A DNA stretch of 64,000 nucleotides from Dietzia sp. B32. Its GTDB lineage: Bacteria; Actinomycetota; Actinomycetes; Mycobacteriales; Mycobacteriaceae. How positions within the stretch are numbered: position 1 is the first letter of the stretch; each line of letters begins with the position of its first letter. Below, one piece after another: positions 1-9,681 of this stretch. The notes under the pieces were generated by a model, which saw only the letters and a list, made by a program, of their open reading frames with translations, ran no database searches and was not told the DNA's origin. The stretch lies in contig NZ_CP093845.1 of the NCBI RefSeq assembly GCF_024732245.1, positions 1,426,001-1,490,000 of the forward strand. Reading direction: 5' to 3'. A program made the translations under genes and the position numbers.

Positions 1-1127
1 CCGGGCAGGAACCCCACCACCACGATGAACAAGATCCCCTGCAGGTAGGTCCACTGCGACGGGTAGGCCTCGGAGAACGCGGTCTGCGCCCACGCCACCC
101 CGATCGCGCCGAGCACCGGGCCGAGCAGGGTGGCGCGGCCGCCGATCGCGACGCCGATGAGGAACGCGATCGAGGGCGCGATACCGATCGCCGACGGCGA
201 GATGATCCCGACGATCGGCACGAACAGCGCCCCGGCGAGCCCCGCGGCGAAGGCGGCCACGGCGTAGGCGAACGACTTGACCATCGCCGGGTCGTAGCCG
301 AGGAACCGCACGCGCTCCTCCTGGTCACGGACGGCCACGAGCAGCTCGCCGAACCGGGAGTTCATGAGCTGGCGCACCAGCAGCACCACCAGGAGCAGCG
401 CGCCGCCGGCGAGGAAGTACAGCATCCGCCGGTTGGCAGGGTCGGACAGCGCGAACCCGAAGAACCCGGTGAAGCGGTTGAGCCCGTTGGACCCGCCCAG
501 CTCCGGCCGGCTCACGAGGAAGATCGCGGCGGCCGCGGCCAGGGCCTGCGAGAGGATCGCGAAGTAGGCGCCCTTGACCTTGCGGTTGAACACCAGGTAG
601 CCGAACCCGAACGCCAGCAGCGGCGGCACCAGCAGGATCACCGCGAGCGTGAACCCGGGCGAGGCGAACGGCACCCAGTACCCGGGCAGCGCGCGCATCC
701 CGGCGATCTGCATGAAGTCGGGCAGTGCGTCGGCGCCGCCGCGGTCGCGGGCGTCGGAGATCTTGAGGAACATCGCCATCGCGTACGCGCCCACGCCGAA
801 GTACACGCCCTGGCCCAGGGTGAGCATGCCGCCGCGCCCCCACGCCAGACCGATGCCGCTGGCGACGATCGCGTAGCAGAAGAACTTGGCCAGCAGGCTC
901 AGGCGGAAATCGGACAGCAGCGCGGGCGCGAGGCCGAAGATGATCAGCGCGGCCACCGCGAGCGCGGCCCAGAACGTCCACCGTGGCCGCTCGGCGTCGC
1001 CGGTGAGCAGGCGCCGGGCGCGGGTGCGCCGGGGCGGCGCGGCGGCGGGATCGGCGGCGGTGGTGGCAGCGGAGTCGGCGGAGTCGGCGCCGCCAGCCGC
1101 TCGGGTGACGGAGATGGTCTTGGTCAT
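1..1127 (-). CDS. urtC: Urea ABC transporter permease UrtC (partial, runs off left edge)
   Basis: Inner-membrane permease of the urea importer, in the branched-chain amino acid (LIV-I) permease family. Only about 375 N-terminal residues are in the window and no stop codon is reached. A hydrophilic Ala/Arg/Pro-rich tail of about 45 residues precedes the first membrane helix. The family stretch GGMLTLGQG follows near residue 95, then further hydrophobic helices. The chosen ATG shares ATGA with the stop of urtB, so the two are translationally coupled. The ATPase genes urtD and urtE would be expected just outside the window. Assignment to UrtC rather than LivM rests on the adjacent UrtA-type binding protein and the urease genes. 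Confidence 0.93.
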   Translation of the reverse strand, partial: MTKTISVTRAAGGADSADSAATTAADPAAAPPRRTRARRLLTGDAERPRWTFWAALAVAALIIFGLAPALLSDFRLSLLAKFFCYAIVASGIGLAWGRGGMLTLGQGVYFGVGAYAMAMFLKISDARDRGGADALPDFMQIAGMRALPGYWVPFASPGFTLAVILLVPPLLAFGFGYLVFNRKVKGAYFAILSQALAAAAAIFLVSRPELGGSNGLNRFTGFFGFALSDPANRRMLYFLAGGALLLVVLLVRQLMNSRFGELLVAVRDQEERVRFLGYDPAMVKSFAYAVAAFAAGLAGALFVPIVGIISPSAIGIAPSIAFLIGVAIGGRATLLGPVLGAIGVAWAQTAFSEAYPSQWTYLQGILFIVVVGFLP

Positions 1128-2008
1128 GCCAGGCTCCTGGTCTTGACGGCGAACAGGCCCTGCGGGCGCACCTGCAGGAAGATGATGATGGCGACAAAGA
1201 CGAGCACCTTGGCCACCGACGCGGTGGTGGAGTACTCGAAGAACGAGTGCAGGACCCCGAGCGCGAACGCCGCGATCACGGCGCCCCGCAGCTGGCCGAG
1301 GCCTCCCACGACCACCACGAGGAACGCGTCGATGAGGTACGACTGGCCGATCGTGGGGCTGGTCGAGCCGATGAGCGTGAGCGCCACCCCGGCGACGCCG
1401 GCCAGGCCGGAGCCGATGAAGAAGGTGGTGATGTCGGTACGGCGGGAGCTGATGCCCGACGACTCGGCGAGGTCACGGTTGAGCGTGACCGCACGGATGC
1501 GGCGGCCCATGGGCGTAAACTTCATTGCGGCCATGACCGCGGCGACGCAGGTGATCGCCAGGACGAAGATGAACACGCGAGTCAGCGGCACCGACGCGCC
1601 GAGCAGTTCGACACTGCCGCGCAGGAACTCCGGCACCGCCACGTTGACGGCCGGGGCGCCCCAGATGTCGCGGGCGATCTGCTGCAGGACCAGGCCCACA
1701 CCGAACGTCACGAGCAGAGTGTCGAGTGGACGGGCGTAGAGACGCCTGATGAGCGTCACCTCGAGCAGCACGCCGAGCAGGCCGCCGACGACGAAACCCA
1801 GAACCAGGGACAGCAGCAGGCTCATCCCGGAGGCGGCGGTGATCTGCTGGACGACGTAGGCGGTGTAGCAGCCGGCCATGATGAACTCGCCGTGGGCCAT
1901 GTTGATGACGCCCATCTGGCCGAACGTCAGGCTCAGGCCGAGGGCGGCGAGCAGGAGGATGGAGCCGATGCTCAATCCGGTCGCGAGTTGTCCGATGAGG
2001 ATGTCCAC
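1124..2008 (-). CDS. urtB: Urea ABC transporter permease UrtB
   Basis: A 294-residue integral-membrane permease of the LivH/UrtB family, partner of UrtC in the urea import channel. It starts MDILIGQLATGLSIGSILLL and has multiple hydrophobic helices. The family signatures GQMGVINMAHGEF (near residue 30) and GLGQLRGAVIAA (near residue 235) are visible. It lies 117 bases downstream of urtA and overlaps urtC by 4 bases, giving the order urtA-urtB-urtC. Length is typical of the conserved family core. Confidence 0.94.
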   Translation of the reverse strand: MDILIGQLATGLSIGSILLLAALGLSLTFGQMGVINMAHGEFIMAGCYTAYVVQQITAASGMSLLLSLVLGFVVGGLLGVLLEVTLIRRLYARPLDTLLVTFGVGLVLQQIARDIWGAPAVNVAVPEFLRGSVELLGASVPLTRVFIFVLAITCVAAVMAAMKFTPMGRRIRAVTLNRDLAESSGISSRRTDITTFFIGSGLAGVAGVALTLIGSTSPTIGQSYLIDAFLVVVVGGLGQLRGAVIAAFALGVLHSFFEYSTTASVAKVLVFVAIIIFLQVRPQGLFAVKTRSLA

Positions 2009-2125
2009 ATCGGCTCCTTTCTCCGGGTCCCGCCCTCCCCTCCGCCGCTCCCGACTGACGGGCCGGGAGCGGGGTGGGTCGGGCGGGATGGGCGGGGCTG
2101 GGTGATCCGGGCTGACGGTCGGGCG

Positions 2126-3433
2126 TCAGTTCCCGGATAGATCGCCGGCCCAGTCGTAGGACTCGAGGAACGGGTCGGGCTCGATCGCCTCGCCGGAGCT
2201 CCACACCTCGTAGATCAGGCCGTCGGGGCGGATCTCGCCGACGATCGCGGTCTTAGAGATGTGGTTGTTCTCGCCGTTGATGGTGACGGTGCCCTCAGGG
2301 GCGTCGAAGCTGACGCCGTCAGCGGCGTCCTGGATGGCGTCGACGGCGAAGGAGTCCGCCTTCTCGACCGTGTTCTTCCACAGGTAGACCGAGGTGTACG
2401 CGGCTTCCATCGGATCGGAGGTGACGCGGTTCGCGCCGTACTTCGCCTTGAACGCCTCGACGAACGCGGTGTTCTCCGGCGAGTCGATCGTCTGGTAGTA
2501 GTTCCACGAGGTCAGCTGCCCCTCGATGTTCGCCGCGCCGATGCCCTGGACCTCCTCCTCGGCGATCGACACGCTCACCACCGGGGTGTCCTCGGCGGAC
2601 AGGCCGGCGTTGGAGTACTCGCGGAAGAACGCCACGTTGGAATCGCCGTTGAGCGTGTTGAACACGGCGTCCGGGTTTGCGGTGCGCACCTTGTTGACGA
2701 TGGTCGAGAAGTCGGTCGAGCCCAGCGGGGTGTAGTCCTCGCCGAGGATCTCGACCTCGTTCGCCTCGGCCCACGCCTTGATCACGCGGTTGGCGGTCTG
2801 CGGGAAGACGTAGTCCGAGCCCACCAGGTACATGGACTTCACACCCTGCTCTTTGAGGTACTCCAGGGCGGGGACGATCTGCTGGTTGGTGGTGGCACCG
2901 GTGTAGAAGATGTTCTCCGACGCCTCGAGGCCCTCGTACTGCACCGGGTAGTAGAGCAGCGCGTTGGCGTCCTCGACCACCGGCAGCATCGCCTTGCGGG
3001 ACGACGAGGTCCAGCCGCCGAAGATCGCCGCCACGCAGTCACTGGTGATGAGCTTCTGCGCCTTCTCCGCGAACACGGCCGGGTCGGACGCGCCGTCCTC
3101 CACCACGGGGACGATCTGCTTGCCCAGCACGCCACCCTCGGCGTTGATCTGCTCGATCGCCAGGGCGACCGAGTCACGCACTGTCTTCTCGGAGATGGCC
3201 ATCGTCCCGGACAGCGAGTGCAGCGAACCGACCTTGATGGTGTCGCCGGAGGTGTCCACACAGGACTCGGCGGCGGCCGCGGCGGTGTCACCGGTCCGGC
3301 TGCCGCAGGCGGTGAGCGCTCCCGCGCCCAGGAGCACGAGGCCGGCGGTGGCCAGCGCGCGCCGGGTGCGGGTCGTGCGCGGCGTCTGGCCCGGGCGCGC
3401 TGACTTCCCAGAGGAGAGAGAGGTGGAGTTCAC
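2126..3433 (-). CDS. urtA: Urea ABC transporter substrate-binding lipoprotein UrtA
   Basis: A 435-residue extracellular solute-binding lipoprotein of the urea/short-chain amide family. The start is GTG. A twin-Arg-containing basic N-region leads to the lipobox LTAC with lipidated Cys43. The mature protein opens with [19 protein letters not shown], typical of UrtA/FmdD proteins, and retains family blocks such as [12 protein letters not shown] and VSIAEEE. It is the first gene of the urt unit. The 193 bases upstream hold GlnR-like boxes, suggesting induction under nitrogen limitation. A role with short-chain amides instead of urea cannot be excluded, but neighbouring urease genes favour urea. 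Confidence 0.94.
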   Translation of the reverse strand: MNSTSLSSGKSARPGQTPRTTRTRRALATAGLVLLGAGALTACGSRTGDTAAAAAESCVDTSGDTIKVGSLHSLSGTMAISEKTVRDSVALAIEQINAEGGVLGKQIVPVVEDGASDPAVFAEKAQKLITSDCVAAIFGGWTSSSRKAMLPVVEDANALLYYPVQYEGLEASENIFYTGATTNQQIVPALEYLKEQGVKSMYLVGSDYVFPQTANRVIKAWAEANEVEILGEDYTPLGSTDFSTIVNKVRTANPDAVFNTLNGDSNVAFFREYSNAGLSAEDTPVVSVSIAEEEVQGIGAANIEGQLTSWNYYQTIDSPENTAFVEAFKAKYGANRVTSDPMEAAYTSVYLWKNTVEKADSFAVDAIQDAADGVSFDAPEGTVTINGENNHISKTAIVGEIRPDGLIYEVWSSGEAIEPDPFLESYDWAGDLSGN

Positions 3434-3524
3434 GTGGTTGACCTGACCTTCACTGACCGGCTGTCGAGGCCTCCCGCGGGCTGCGGGTCTCGAAGCGCGA
3501 TGCGGATAAAGGTATGGCCATGAT

Positions 3525-3593
3525 GTGAGTCAGCTGAGTCGCCGGTGTTTCGCCGCCGTTGCCTCTACCGACGTTGTGTGAACGCTGTGTGAC
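3525..3593 (-). promoter_or_regulatory. GlnR-like box array upstream of urtA
   Basis: On the plus strand, GTGAG (3525), GAGTC (3536), GTTTC (3547) and GTTGC (3558) each start 11 bases apart, so the spacer is always six bases. A second pair, GTGAA (3578) and GTGAC (3589), shows the same spacing. Read toward urtA the central pair is GCAAC-n6-GAAAC, which fits the published actinobacterial GlnR consensus GTnAC-n6-GAAAC. Binding is inferred. Confidence 0.6.
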
Positions 3594-3626
3594 GCAGAGT
3601 CTGGAGCCGCCGGGCGCGGAGCGCGG

Positions 3627-4610
3627 TCAGTTCTTGCGCAGGTCCGGCGCCGGGGCGCCCAGCAGGTGCACGCGCGCGGCGGACCAGACCGCGCGCACCG
3701 CTGCCTCCACGTTCTCCTGCCCCCGGCCCAGCACCCGCAGCCAGGCGCCGCAGCCGTCCGGCAGGGTGCTCACCCCGCACCGCACCGCCGCATCGGGGTC
3801 ATCTGAGCCCCGGGCCGCGGCCCCGGCTGCCGCGTCAGCCGCCGCGTCAGCCGCGGCCCGCATGACCGCCGCGAGCGCGTCGGCCGGGCCGGGAGCCACC
3901 ACGAACAGGGTCCCGATCGCGTCGGCGTCGCCGGTGACCAGCGGATGGCCGGCCTCGGCGCGGGTGATGTGGGTGGTGTCCACGGCGAGCAGGGTGCCGT
4001 CGGGGCGGGAGATCTCCACGGCCGAGACGTAGGCGTTCACGTCCCAGCTCTCCCCGCGGGCGACGCGTCCGGCGGTGAGGACGTCAGCCGCGATGAACAC
4101 GGCGTCGTCGGGGACTTCGGCCCGCAGCCGTTGCTGGAACCGGCTGCCGCCGTACGGGATGAGCGGATCCGGCAGCCACTCGCACACCGCGCCCGCGCCC
4201 AGCGTCAGGGAGACGTTCTGGGTGGCATAGCCGACGTCCATCCGGTGCACGCGGTTCGCGGCCTGGGTGGTGACCAGGGCGTGCGCGCCGGCGGCCACCC
4301 GGACGTCCATGTCGAGTCGGTCGCCGCCGACGATCCCGCCGCCGGTCGACATCACGTACACCGTCGGCATCTGGCGCAGCACCGGGTCGATGTACAGCGG
4401 CCGCATCACCTGCAGCGGGGACTTCTGGAACCGCTCGGCCAGAACCGTCCGCCCGGCGGGGTCGCAGCCGTCGAGACGGAACGCCAGGTCCAGCACGCCG
4501 ACCTTGCCGGGCGAGCCGACTGGGAGCGCCCCGGGCCCGGTCTGCGGTCCGGCCGCGACCGAGGGCCACACGAACCCCGGGTCGGCGGCGCGGGTCAGCC
4601 GGTCGCTCAC
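3627..4610 (-). CDS. ureD: Urease accessory protein UreD (UreH)
   Basis: A 327-residue urease maturation scaffold that binds apo-urease and, with UreF and UreG, forms the nickel-insertion complex. The conserved UreD segments are present: VLAERFQKSPLQVMRPLY, the glycine-rich STGGGIVGGDRLDMDV and the TTQAANRVHRM region. The GTG start is set by the GTGA overlap with the ureG stop; the longer open frame upstream merely shadows ureG. An Ala-rich insertion (AAADAAADAAAGAAA) sits near residue 250. It is the last gene of the ureG-ureD pair and is followed by the urtA promoter region. Confidence 0.93.
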   Translation of the reverse strand: MSDRLTRAADPGFVWPSVAAGPQTGPGALPVGSPGKVGVLDLAFRLDGCDPAGRTVLAERFQKSPLQVMRPLYIDPVLRQMPTVYVMSTGGGIVGGDRLDMDVRVAAGAHALVTTQAANRVHRMDVGYATQNVSLTLGAGAVCEWLPDPLIPYGGSRFQQRLRAEVPDDAVFIAADVLTAGRVARGESWDVNAYVSAVEISRPDGTLLAVDTTHITRAEAGHPLVTGDADAIGTLFVVAPGPADALAAVMRAAADAAADAAAGAAARGSDDPDAAVRCGVSTLPDGCGAWLRVLGRGQENVEAAVRAVWSAARVHLLGAPAPDLRKN

Positions 4611-5242
4611 CGTGCGGGCAGCAGTTCCACCCGGCGGGACTCGAAGTAGTCGAGCACCTCGTCGATGCCCGTCCCGGAGAGGCAGTCGGTGAGCGCGACG
4701 GGCTTGCCCGAGCGGACGCGGTCGGCGTCCGAGGACATCACGCCCAGGTCGCAGCGCACGTACTGGGCGATGTCGATCTTGTTGATCACCAGCAGGTCGC
4801 ACTCGGTGATACCCGGTCCGCGCTTGCGGGGCATCTTCTCCCCCTCGGCGGTGTCCAGAACAAATACGAACAGGTCGACCAGCGCCGGGGAGAAGGTCAG
4901 CGTCAGGTTGTCCCCGCCGGACTCGTAGATGAGGGTGTCGACGTCAGGGTGCTCCTCGAGCATCTCCGCTCCCACCGCGAGATTCATGGTGGGGTCATCG
5001 CGTACCGCGGTGTGCGGGCACGAGCCGGTCTCCACGCCCACGACCCGGGCGGGATCGAGGACACCGGCCAGGGTGCGGCGGACGTGCTCGGCGTCCTCCT
5101 GCGTGTAGATGTCGTTCGTGATCACGGCCGGGGTGCGGCCCCGCGCGATCAACCCCGGAACCAGTGCCTCGATGAGCGCGGTCTTGCCCGAGCCCACCGG
5201 CCCGCCGATCCCGATCCGCAACACCTGCTGTGCCTCTGCCAT
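4607..5242 (-). CDS. ureG: Urease accessory GTPase UreG
   Basis: A 211-residue SIMIBI-class GTPase that delivers nickel to urease. Visible motifs are the P-loop GPVGSGKT (residues 14-21), the metal-binding CPH (76-78) in GSCPHTAVRDD, ESGGDN, and the guanine-specificity NKID. There is no N-terminal His-rich stretch, so nickel must come from another protein. The start is ATG at 5242 with a GlnR-like box only 24 bases upstream. It is coupled to ureD by GTGA. It is separated from ureF by an MFS gene, unlike the usual ureFGD order. Confidence 0.96.
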   Translation of the reverse strand: MAEAQQVLRIGIGGPVGSGKTALIEALVPGLIARGRTPAVITNDIYTQEDAEHVRRTLAGVLDPARVVGVETGSCPHTAVRDDPTMNLAVGAEMLEEHPDVDTLIYESGGDNLTLTFSPALVDLFVFVLDTAEGEKMPRKRGPGITECDLLVINKIDIAQYVRCDLGVMSSDADRVRSGKPVALTDCLSGTGIDEVLDYFESRRVELLPAR

Positions 5243-5265
5243 GGACGAGACGCTAATGCAGTCGT

Positions 5266-5281
5266 GTTTCGATCCTGTTGC
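5266..5281 (-). promoter_or_regulatory. GlnR-like box upstream of ureG
   Basis: Plus-strand GTTTC-n6-GTTGC, read toward ureG as GCAAC-n6-GAAAC. It is the same pair as found upstream of urtA (3547-3562) and the 23.8-kb binding-protein gene (23916-23931). It lies in the 49-base gap between the MFS stop and the ureG start, so ureG-ureD probably has its own nitrogen-controlled promoter. Confidence 0.55.
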
Positions 5282-5291
5282 GCGCGCTGCT

Positions 5292-6506
5292 CTAGTTCCT
5301 CGGCAGGACCAGCGCGGCCAGCAGGGTCGCGGCGGCGGTCAGGCCCAGCACCATCGCGACGGTTCCCGGCCATCCCGCCACGTGCAGGAAGATCCCGCCC
5401 ACGAACCCGAACAGCGACGAGCCTCCGTAGTAGCCCAGGTTGTACAGCGACGAAGACTGGGAACGTCCCGCAACGGCCGAGGCCCCCGCCCAGCCGGACG
5501 CGACCGCGTGAGAGGCGAAGAACCCCACGGTGAGCACCACCGTCCCGGCGATGATGACCCACGCGTTGGGCACCAGGGTGAGCGCGGTGCCGGCCATCAT
5601 GGTCAGGTTGCCCGCGATGAGCACCGGCTTCCGGCCGAACCGTGAGGCCATCACACCGGCCCGGGGCGCCGAGAAGGTGCCGGCGAGATAGGCCAGGAAG
5701 ATGAAGGACACCAGCCAGATGGGCATCGAGAACGGCGGGTCCGCCAGGCGGAAGCCGAGAAAGTTGTACACGGCCACGAACCCGCCCATCGTGAGGCAGC
5801 CCTGCAAATAGATCACCAGCAATGCCGGTGATCGCAGGTTTCCCACGAGCGCCCCGACCGCTACCGACAGCCGGGTGACCCGAGGGGTGAAGTTCTGGGC
5901 GCGCGGGGCGGTGCGCAGGAAGATGAGCACGCAGAGCACCGCGAGTCCCGTGACCGAGAGCATCCCGAGTTCCCAGCCGATCGCCTGCCCGATGGGCGCG
6001 GCGATGATCCGCCCGGCGAGTCCGCCGATGGTCGTGCCGGACACGTACGTGCCCGCCGCGATCGCGGCGACCTTCGGGCTGACCTCCTCGCTCAGGTACG
6101 CGACGGCCAGGGCGGGCACCCCGCCCAGCATGAGGCCTTCGACGAACCGCAGGGCGAGCATCCACCAGAACCCGGGCATGATCGTGATCAGCGCCGCGCA
6201 GAGGCAGGCCAAGGCAATTGCGGTGAGCATCGCCTGCTTGCGGCCGACCGCGTCGCCGACATACGACCACGGGATCACGCCCAGTGCCACGCCGAGAGTG
6301 GCTGCGGAGATCATGAGCGCGGCCCGGTCCGGACTGACCTGCTGCTCGGTCGAGATCAGCGGCAGCAGACCCTGGGGTGAGTACAGCTGCGCGAACGTGG
6401 CCACCCCGATGAAGAAGAGCGCGGTCAACAACCGTCGATACGGCGGGGTCCCCGCCTGCAACCTCTGCGACTCCACGTCATCGCTACTCACCATGCGCAC
6501 ACGCAT
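5292..6506 (-). CDS. MFS transporter (YnfM-like family)
   Basis: A 404-residue major facilitator with about 12 hydrophobic segments. Motif A appears as GDAVGRKQ near residue 85 and again as SRFGRKP in the second half. The hydrophilic N-terminus is short. Substrate is not identifiable from sequence; the closest family I recognise is YnfM/CynX-like carriers. It sits between ureF and ureG on the same strand but has a hairpin upstream (6626-6672) and a GlnR-like box downstream, so it may be an independent unit inserted into a once contiguous urease operon. Two in-frame ATGs (6506 and 6494) are possible starts. Confidence 0.85.
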   Translation of the reverse strand: MRVRMVSSDDVESQRLQAGTPPYRRLLTALFFIGVATFAQLYSPQGLLPLISTEQQVSPDRAALMISAATLGVALGVIPWSYVGDAVGRKQAMLTAIALACLCAALITIMPGFWWMLALRFVEGLMLGGVPALAVAYLSEEVSPKVAAIAAGTYVSGTTIGGLAGRIIAAPIGQAIGWELGMLSVTGLAVLCVLIFLRTAPRAQNFTPRVTRLSVAVGALVGNLRSPALLVIYLQGCLTMGGFVAVYNFLGFRLADPPFSMPIWLVSFIFLAYLAGTFSAPRAGVMASRFGRKPVLIAGNLTMMAGTALTLVPNAWVIIAGTVVLTVGFFASHAVASGWAGASAVAGRSQSSSLYNLGYYGGSSLFGFVGGIFLHVAGWPGTVAMVLGLTAAATLLAALVLPRN

Positions 6507-6625
6507 TCCGACTGCACTCGGTCCTTGACGCCCACCTGTACAGGCCCTCCCGCTTCCTCGCGAACGCGGCCAGAGTAGGCCCTCCGCTCGGATGCCTCGA
6601 CGAGCGCTCCACCCAGTGGGACACC

Positions 6626-6672
6626 CTGACCCGGGCTGCCCTGGAGGGGGTGTTCAGGGCAGCCCAGGTCAG
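6626..6672. terminator. Intergenic hairpin (copy 1 of a five-copy family), probable ureF terminator
   Basis: Arms 6626-6643 and 6655-6672 are 18 bases each with one mismatch and an 11-base loop. The right arm ends CAGGGCAGCCCAGGTCAG. There is no U-tract. It lies between the ureF stop and the MFS start on the same strand, where a terminator would be useful. Confidence 0.6.
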
Positions 6673-6704
6673 AGCGGTGCGGGCGGGCCGGCGGACCAGC
6701 GGGG

Positions 6705-7487
6705 TCAGGACGCGAACAGCCGCGCGTCGGCCCGCTCGTGGTGGCAGGAAGCCAGGTCGAGCACCGGCGCGAAGCCGCCGAGCTCCTCGAGTGACCGACT
6801 CACGGCGGCGTCCGCGACCTCGGCGATCACCGGGGCCGCACCGCGGACGAGGGCCTGCGCACTGCGGTGATCGGCCAGGCGCAGCCGCAGCGCGGCGCCC
6901 GAGAGGCTGATGACCAACGCGGTGAGGTCCGCGGCCACGGCCTCCCGCTGGCTCAGCCCGCCGCGGGCGTAGACCACGCCCATGACCACCGACTGCGAGC
7001 CCGGCGATCGGCGGGCCCGGACGTGGCCGTTCCACGCGGACACCACCGGGTCGTCGAGGAGTTCGGCGGCGAGGTCGAGGACCTGCTTGCCGGTGCGGGT
7101 GGCGCCGTCGCGGAACTCGCGGGTCAGTCGGGTGGCGTGGAGCCGCCGATCGATGCGGGTCAGCGCGGCGAGCAGCGCGGCGGTGTCAGCGGAAGCAGAG
7201 TCAGTGCAAGCAGGATCGGCGGCCGCCGGGTCGCCGGCGTGCTCGCGGGTGGCCGCCCAGGCGAGGGCCAGCGCGGTCGCCTCGGCCGGGCCGGCCGAGT
7301 GGCGCAGGATCCCGTGCACGGCCTCGGCCACGGACCGCGCCCCAGTTCCGGCCCCGGCCCCTGCGTCGACGGCGCCCAACTGCCGCAGCCCCTCGAGCCC
7401 GTGCGAAAGCGTGTACATGCCCGACGGGAACGACGAGTCCGTGAACTGCAGCGCCAGGAGCAACTGCGAGAGGCCCGGGGTGCCCAT
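6705..7487 (-). CDS. ureF: Urease accessory protein UreF
   Basis: A 260-residue UreF-type accessory protein, which acts as the GTPase-regulating partner of UreG in the UreDFG complex. The family N-terminal block LALQFTDSSFPSGMYTLSHGLE is present (residues 9-30), and the central part is helical and Ala-rich. The start is ATG 7487, giving a TGATG one-base overlap with the ureC stop; a GTG directly before it (7490) is an alternative. It ends the ureA / CbiX-like / ureBC / ureF unit and is followed by a strong hairpin. Confidence 0.92.
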   Translation of the reverse strand: MGTPGLSQLLLALQFTDSSFPSGMYTLSHGLEGLRQLGAVDAGAGAGTGARSVAEAVHGILRHSAGPAEATALALAWAATREHAGDPAAADPACTDSASADTAALLAALTRIDRRLHATRLTREFRDGATRTGKQVLDLAAELLDDPVVSAWNGHVRARRSPGSQSVVMGVVYARGGLSQREAVAADLTALVISLSGAALRLRLADHRSAQALVRGAAPVIAEVADAAVSRSLEELGGFAPVLDLASCHHERADARLFAS

Positions 7488-9655
7488 CACGCCAGGTAGT
7501 GGAGCTGGGCCAGCGGCAACGTGGTGGCGGGGGCGATGGTGGCGGGCTCGCCGTCGACGGTGACGACGTATGTCTCGGGATCCACCTCGATCGTCGGGCA
7601 GCGGTCGTTGCGGACCATGTCCTTCTTGCCGATCCCGCGGCACCCGCGCACGGGCAGGCACGGCGAGGTGAGGCCCAATTCTTCGGGCACGCCCGCCTCG
7701 ATCGCCGCCGCGGACAGGAACGTCACCCGCGTGGACTGCAGCGCCCCGCCGTACGCGCCGAACATCGGGCGGTAGATCACCGGCTGCGGCGTGGGCAGCG
7801 ACGCGTTGGGATCACCCATCGGCGCCCACACGATCATCCCGCCCTTGATGATGAGCGACGGCTTGGCCGCGAACGAGTCCACGGGCCACACCACGAGGTC
7901 CGCGAGCTTGCCGGGTTCGACCGATCCGAGGTGGTCGGCGATGCCCGCGGCGATCGCGGGGTTGATGGTCATCTTGGCGACGTAGCGCAGGACGCGCTCG
8001 TTGTCATTGCGGTCGCTGTCCTCGGGCAGCGGACCCCGCTCGACGCGGCAATGGTGGGCGGTCTGGAACGCCCGTTGCCACGACTCCCCGATCCGGCCCA
8101 TGGCCTGGGAGTCCGAGGAGAAGATGGAGATGATCCCCTCGTCGTGCAGGACGGTCTCGGCGGCGATCGTCTCCGCGCGCACCCGGGAGTCGGCGAAGCT
8201 CACGTCCTCCGGGATGTCGTGCGACAGGTGGTGGCACACCATCACCATGTCCAGCAGTTCGTCGACCGAGTTCACGGTGTACGGCAGCGTGGGGTTGGTC
8301 GAGGCGGGCAGGACGTTGGGCTCGCCGCACACCCGCAGGATGTCCGGCGCGTGGCCGCCGCCGGCGCCCTCGGAGTGGAAGGTGTGGATGGTGGAGTCGC
8401 CGAACGCCGCGCGGGTGTCCTCGTAGAAGCCCGACTCGTTGAGGGTGTCGGTGTGAATCGCGACCTGCACGTCGTACTCGTCAGCCACCTCCTGCACGCA
8501 GCGGATCGCCGCGGGCGTGGTGCCCCAGTCCTCGTGGATCTTCAGTCCCGCCGCGCCGGCCACGATCTGCTCGACCGCCGACTCCGGCTGCGACGTGTTG
8601 CCCTTGCCCAGCACTCCGATGTTCACCGGCAGCCCGTCGGCGGCCTGCAGCATCCGCCCGATGTTCCAGGCACCCGGCGTGCAGGTGGTGCCCTTGGTGC
8701 CCTCGGCCGGCCCGGTGCCGCCGCCGAACAGGGTGGTCACGCCGTTGCTCAGCGCCTCCTCGACCTGCTGCGGCGCGATGTAGTGGATGTGGGTGTCCAC
8801 TCCGCCGGCGGTGACGATCTTGTGCTCACCCGCCACCACCTCCGTGCCGGGCCCTATCACCAGCTCCGGGTGCACGCCGTCCTGCAGGTGCGGGTTGCCG
8901 GCCTTGCCCACGGCCACGATCCGCCCGTCGCGCACCCCGATGTCGCCCTTGACCACACCCAGCACCGCGTCGACGATGATCGCGCCCGTGATCACCATGT
9001 CCAACGCCCCCGACGCCCGCGTGCCCGCCGGGTCCTGCGCCATCCCGTCGCGGATCGCCTTGCCGCCGCCGTAGACGGCCTCGTCGCCGTAGCCGCTGCT
9101 GCCGTCGGTGGTCACCGCGTTGTGGTCGGTGGCGATCTCGATCACCAGGTCGGTGTCGGCCAGCCGCAGCCGGTCACCGACCGTGGGTCCGTAGATGTCG
9201 GTATAGGTCGCCCGCGGGATGACCGTGGGCGAGCCCTCGGCTGCGGGCACACGGTCCGGGACGGGCGCCATCTCGTCGTCGTCGTACTCGGTGAGAAATC
9301 CCCGCTCGGCCATCCTCTCCAGCGCGCGCTCGCGCACGGCCGGGTCGTCGAGCGGGCCGTCGACCAGCCCGGAGAACCCGTGGCACACCCGCTTGCCCGC
9401 GAAGTCGACCAACCGGACCGTCCGCGTCTGCCCCGGCTCGAACCGCACCGCGAGCCCCGCGCCGATCGCCAGGTGCCGCCCGTAGGCCGCGATCCGGTCG
9501 AAGCGCAGCTCCCGGTTGGCCTCGAAGAAGTGGTAGTGCGAACCCACCTGGACGGCGCGGTCGCCGGTGTTGGTCACACGCACCTCGGTGGTCCCGCGGC
9601 CGGCGCCCAGCTCGATGTCCCCGTCGCCGTAGAGGTAGTGCACCGAACCGGACAT
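7487..9655 (-). CDS. ureC: Urease beta-alpha fusion (UreB-UreC in one polypeptide)
   Basis: A 722-residue fusion of urease beta and alpha subunits. Residues 1-110 are UreB, with [19 protein letters not shown] and [12 protein letters not shown] charged linker (about 111-145) follows, then complete UreC. All active-site residues occur at a constant offset of 155 from Klebsiella UreC: His289 and His291 (THIH), carbamylated Lys372 and His374 (GLKIHEDWG), His401, His427, Cys474-His475 (VCHHL) and Asp515 (SSDSQ). Subtracting 155 leaves 567 residues, the usual UreC length, so nothing was lost. The enzyme hydrolyses urea to ammonia and carbamate using a di-nickel centre. No internal stop or frameshift separates the parts. 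Confidence 0.96.
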   Translation of the reverse strand: MSGSVHYLYGDGDIELGAGRGTTEVRVTNTGDRAVQVGSHYHFFEANRELRFDRIAAYGRHLAIGAGLAVRFEPGQTRTVRLVDFAGKRVCHGFSGLVDGPLDDPAVRERALERMAERGFLTEYDDDEMAPVPDRVPAAEGSPTVIPRATYTDIYGPTVGDRLRLADTDLVIEIATDHNAVTTDGSSGYGDEAVYGGGKAIRDGMAQDPAGTRASGALDMVITGAIIVDAVLGVVKGDIGVRDGRIVAVGKAGNPHLQDGVHPELVIGPGTEVVAGEHKIVTAGGVDTHIHYIAPQQVEEALSNGVTTLFGGGTGPAEGTKGTTCTPGAWNIGRMLQAADGLPVNIGVLGKGNTSQPESAVEQIVAGAAGLKIHEDWGTTPAAIRCVQEVADEYDVQVAIHTDTLNESGFYEDTRAAFGDSTIHTFHSEGAGGGHAPDILRVCGEPNVLPASTNPTLPYTVNSVDELLDMVMVCHHLSHDIPEDVSFADSRVRAETIAAETVLHDEGIISIFSSDSQAMGRIGESWQRAFQTAHHCRVERGPLPEDSDRNDNERVLRYVAKMTINPAIAAGIADHLGSVEPGKLADLVVWPVDSFAAKPSLIIKGGMIVWAPMGDPNASLPTPQPVIYRPMFGAYGGALQSTRVTFLSAAAIEAGVPEELGLTSPCLPVRGCRGIGKKDMVRNDRCPTIEVDPETYVVTVDGEPATIAPATTLPLAQLHYLA

Positions 9656-9681
9656 GGGTCGCTCCTAAAGGGTCGTGGGGG

